DNA of 41,978 nucleotides from Xanthobacteraceae bacterium (GTDB lineage Bacteria; Pseudomonadota; Alphaproteobacteria; Rhizobiales; Xanthobacteraceae): assembly GCA_030037895.1 (NCBI GenBank), contig JASHPW010000018.1, forward strand, positions 1 to 41,978. The letters are read 5' to 3'. Positions 40,648-41,978 of the stretch are shown here, piece after piece (within the stretch, counting starts at the first letter, position 1; every line of letters begins with the position of its first letter). Both the position numbers and the translations under genes were made by a program. The notes under the pieces are model-generated. The model did not search any database. It saw only the letters and a list, made by a program, of their open reading frames with translations, and was not told where the DNA came from.

Positions 40648-41978
40648 TTGTTTCCAGCACGCCCGTTTGCTCATGCCTTGAGAGCATCGTTGCCGATCGC
40701 AGGCGCATTCGCCGTCCTGCTTGGCGCGGTGGCGGACGCGCGGGCCGAAGGTCTCGGCGGCTGCGAAGGCGCGGCCGGGATCGCCGTCCTGCCGGCACCG
40801 ATCGCGCCGTGGACGGGGGCGCCTTTGCGCGTCCTCGTCGTCGCCGAGCGGCCGGTCGCGGGCGAGCTTGAGCTGATCGCGCCCGACGGACGCCTCGCCG
40901 CCCAATCGCGCGCCCGGCAGGGCGGGCCGCCCTATTTCTGGTTCGCCGAGGTCGCTTCGCCGGCCGCGGGGACTTGGCACGCGACGCTCGCGCGCGGGGG
41001 CGCGTGCGGCACGATCACGCGCGACATCGCCGTGGGCGCGGACGCGCCGTCGCCGCCGCGTCCGACCGCGGGGAGCATCTGGCCGTTGCGCAATAGCTGG
41101 AATCGCGCGACGGAAAACCTGTATTCGGCATGGCTCGAGAAGCTCTTCGACGCACCGCTCGACACCGAGCCGTCGTGGCCGGCGCTGCAAAACGTGCTGC
41201 GCGACCGCGCGCGCAATTTCCTGTTCGACTATCTGGGCCTCGGCGAAGACCAGATGAAGATCGTCCTTCATCCCGACTGCGCCGACCTCCCGTACTTTCT
41301 GCGCGCCTATTTCGCCTTCAAGATGGGGCTGCCGTTCGGCTACTCGAAGTGCTCGCGCGGCGGCGGCGGCAGGCCGCCGAAGTGCTATCAGTGGTTCAGC
41401 ATTCTTAACGCCGCGGTGGCGCCGCAGCGCGGGCTCGCCGCCTCGTTCGGCCGTTTCCTGCCGGTCCTCGCCGACGCCGTGCAATCGGGCGCCGGCCGCA
41501 CGGCGGCGAACGACGAAAACAGCGATTTCTATCCCGTGCCGCTCACTCAGGAGACGCTGCGCCCGGGGACCATCTACGCCGACCCATACGGACACATCCT
41601 GATGCTGGTGCGGCGCGTGCCGCAGTCCGGCGGCGCCGCGGGCGTGTTCCTCGCCGTCGACGCCGAGCCCGACGGGACGGTCACACGCAAGCGCTTTTGG
41701 CGCGGCAACTTCCTGTTCGTGCACGATCCCGCGCTCGGCGGCCCCGGTTTCAAGCGCTTCCGGCCGATCGTGCGCGAGGCAAACGGCGCCTTGCGCCGGC
41801 TGACCAACGACGAAATCGCGAAAAATCCGCAGTACGGCGATTACTCGCTCGAACAGTCGCGGCTCGGCGCCGAGGATTTCTACGAGCGGATGGACAAGGT
41901 GATGTCGCCGGCCCCGCTCGATCCTCTGCGCGCGATGGAGGAGGCGATCACGGCGCTCGACGAGCAAGTGAAGACCCG
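40648..41978 (+). CDS. Secreted protein with NlpC/P60-like Cys-His pattern, 3' end outside window
   Basis: An open frame of 443 codons running off the right edge. The start is probably TTG 40648 with GGGAAGGGGG upstream (TTG 40678 is an alternative). A signal peptide is clear (LRASLPIAGAFAVLLGAVADARA). A beta-rich domain follows to about residue 130, then a helical linker (SWNRATENLYSAWLEKLFDAP). In the second half, C211 sits at the start of a helix (HPDCADLPYFLRAYFAFKMG) and H316 begins a strand (YADPYGHILMLVRR). Their order and setting resemble the Cys and His of papain-like NlpC/P60 peptidases. I do not recognise the exact family; a DUF1175-type assignment is possible but unverified. The activity is inferred only from this pattern. 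Confidence 0.72.
   Translation, partial: MFPARPFAHALRASLPIAGAFAVLLGAVADARAEGLGGCEGAAGIAVLPAPIAPWTGAPLRVLVVAERPVAGELELIAPDGRLAAQSRARQGGPPYFWFAEVASPAAGTWHATLARGGACGTITRDIAVGADAPSPPRPTAGSIWPLRNSWNRATENLYSAWLEKLFDAPLDTEPSWPALQNVLRDRARNFLFDYLGLGEDQMKIVLHPDCADLPYFLRAYFAFKMGLPFGYSKCSRGGGGRPPKCYQWFSILNAAVAPQRGLAASFGRFLPVLADAVQSGAGRTAANDENSDFYPVPLTQETLRPGTIYADPYGHILMLVRRVPQSGGAAGVFLAVDAEPDGTVTRKRFWRGNFLFVHDPALGGPGFKRFRPIVREANGALRRLTNDEIAKNPQYGDYSLEQSRLGAEDFYERMDKVMSPAPLDPLRAMEEAITALDEQVKT

Noticed and set aside
1..41978. CRISPR arrays, tRNA genes, phage or toxin-antitoxin modules
   Set aside because: I saw no regularly spaced direct repeats, no cloverleaf with a CCA-type end, and no proteins of those classes among the supported genes.

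Overview
The window is high-GC DNA whose gene content and intergenic palindromic repeats suggest an alphaproteobacterium of the order Hyphomicrobiales (Rhizobiales), probably near Bradyrhizobium, Rhodopseudomonas or Xanthobacteraceae relatives. This placement rests on protein style, the urt-ure arrangement and repeat types; no 16S rRNA is present. I see no tRNA, rRNA, CRISPR array, phage gene, transposase or plasmid function. The region reads as ordinary chromosome with one accessory-looking polysaccharide locus.

Layout. Positions 1-2404 hold the 3' end of lepA, a DUF488 gene, a murein endopeptidase (mepA) and a Yip1-type membrane protein. Positions 2401-4041 encode a GMC flavoprotein oxidoreductase on the minus strand. 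Positions 4348-6664 are a molybdate ABC transporter (modABC); its ATPase lacks the usual C-terminal Mop domain, and a secreted DUF4430 protein and an EamA exporter follow. Positions 8443-12169 are a likely sugar-acid catabolic cluster: an IlvD/Edd aldonate dehydratase, a dehydrogenase like 2-keto-3-deoxy-L-fuconate dehydrogenase, and an extended SDR. Positions 12327-17752 carry housekeeping and mixed genes: sfsA, map, an iron-type alcohol dehydrogenase, radC, a PaaI-like thioesterase, a double-domain protease-inhibitor (Inh) protein and a small membrane protein.

Positions 17943-29530 are a Wzx/Wzy-type exopolysaccharide locus. It contains a chain-length/co-polymerase protein with a degenerate tyrosine-kinase domain, a Wzy/ligase-like polymerase, a GH5 glycosidase, two GT4 glycosyltransferases, a Wzx flippase, a WecG/TagA-type transferase, a CelD/BcsL-type GNAT and a polysaccharide deacetylase. 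No initiating transferase and no outer-membrane exporter are present, so parts must lie elsewhere. I do not recognise the polymer.

Positions 30403-40262 are a urea uptake and hydrolysis cassette. A textbook sigma-54 promoter precedes urtABCDE, followed by ureD, ureA, ureB, a GFA-family zinc protein gene inserted between ureB and ureC, then ureC. The maturation genes ureE, ureF and ureG are not in the window. The right edge (40648 onward) is a secreted protein with an NlpC/P60-like Cys and His pattern, cut by the window end.

Several intergenic spaces, including spaces inside operons (modA-modB, urtA-urtB, urtD-urtE, ureA-ureB), carry inverted repeats. One about 100-bp repeat occurs twice in opposite orientation (12211-12313 and 40419-40520). 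The most interesting points are the polysaccharide locus with its kinase-dead-looking co-polymerase, the GFA gene embedded in the urease operon with a minus-strand terminator behind it, and the uncharacterised peptidase-like gene at the right edge.
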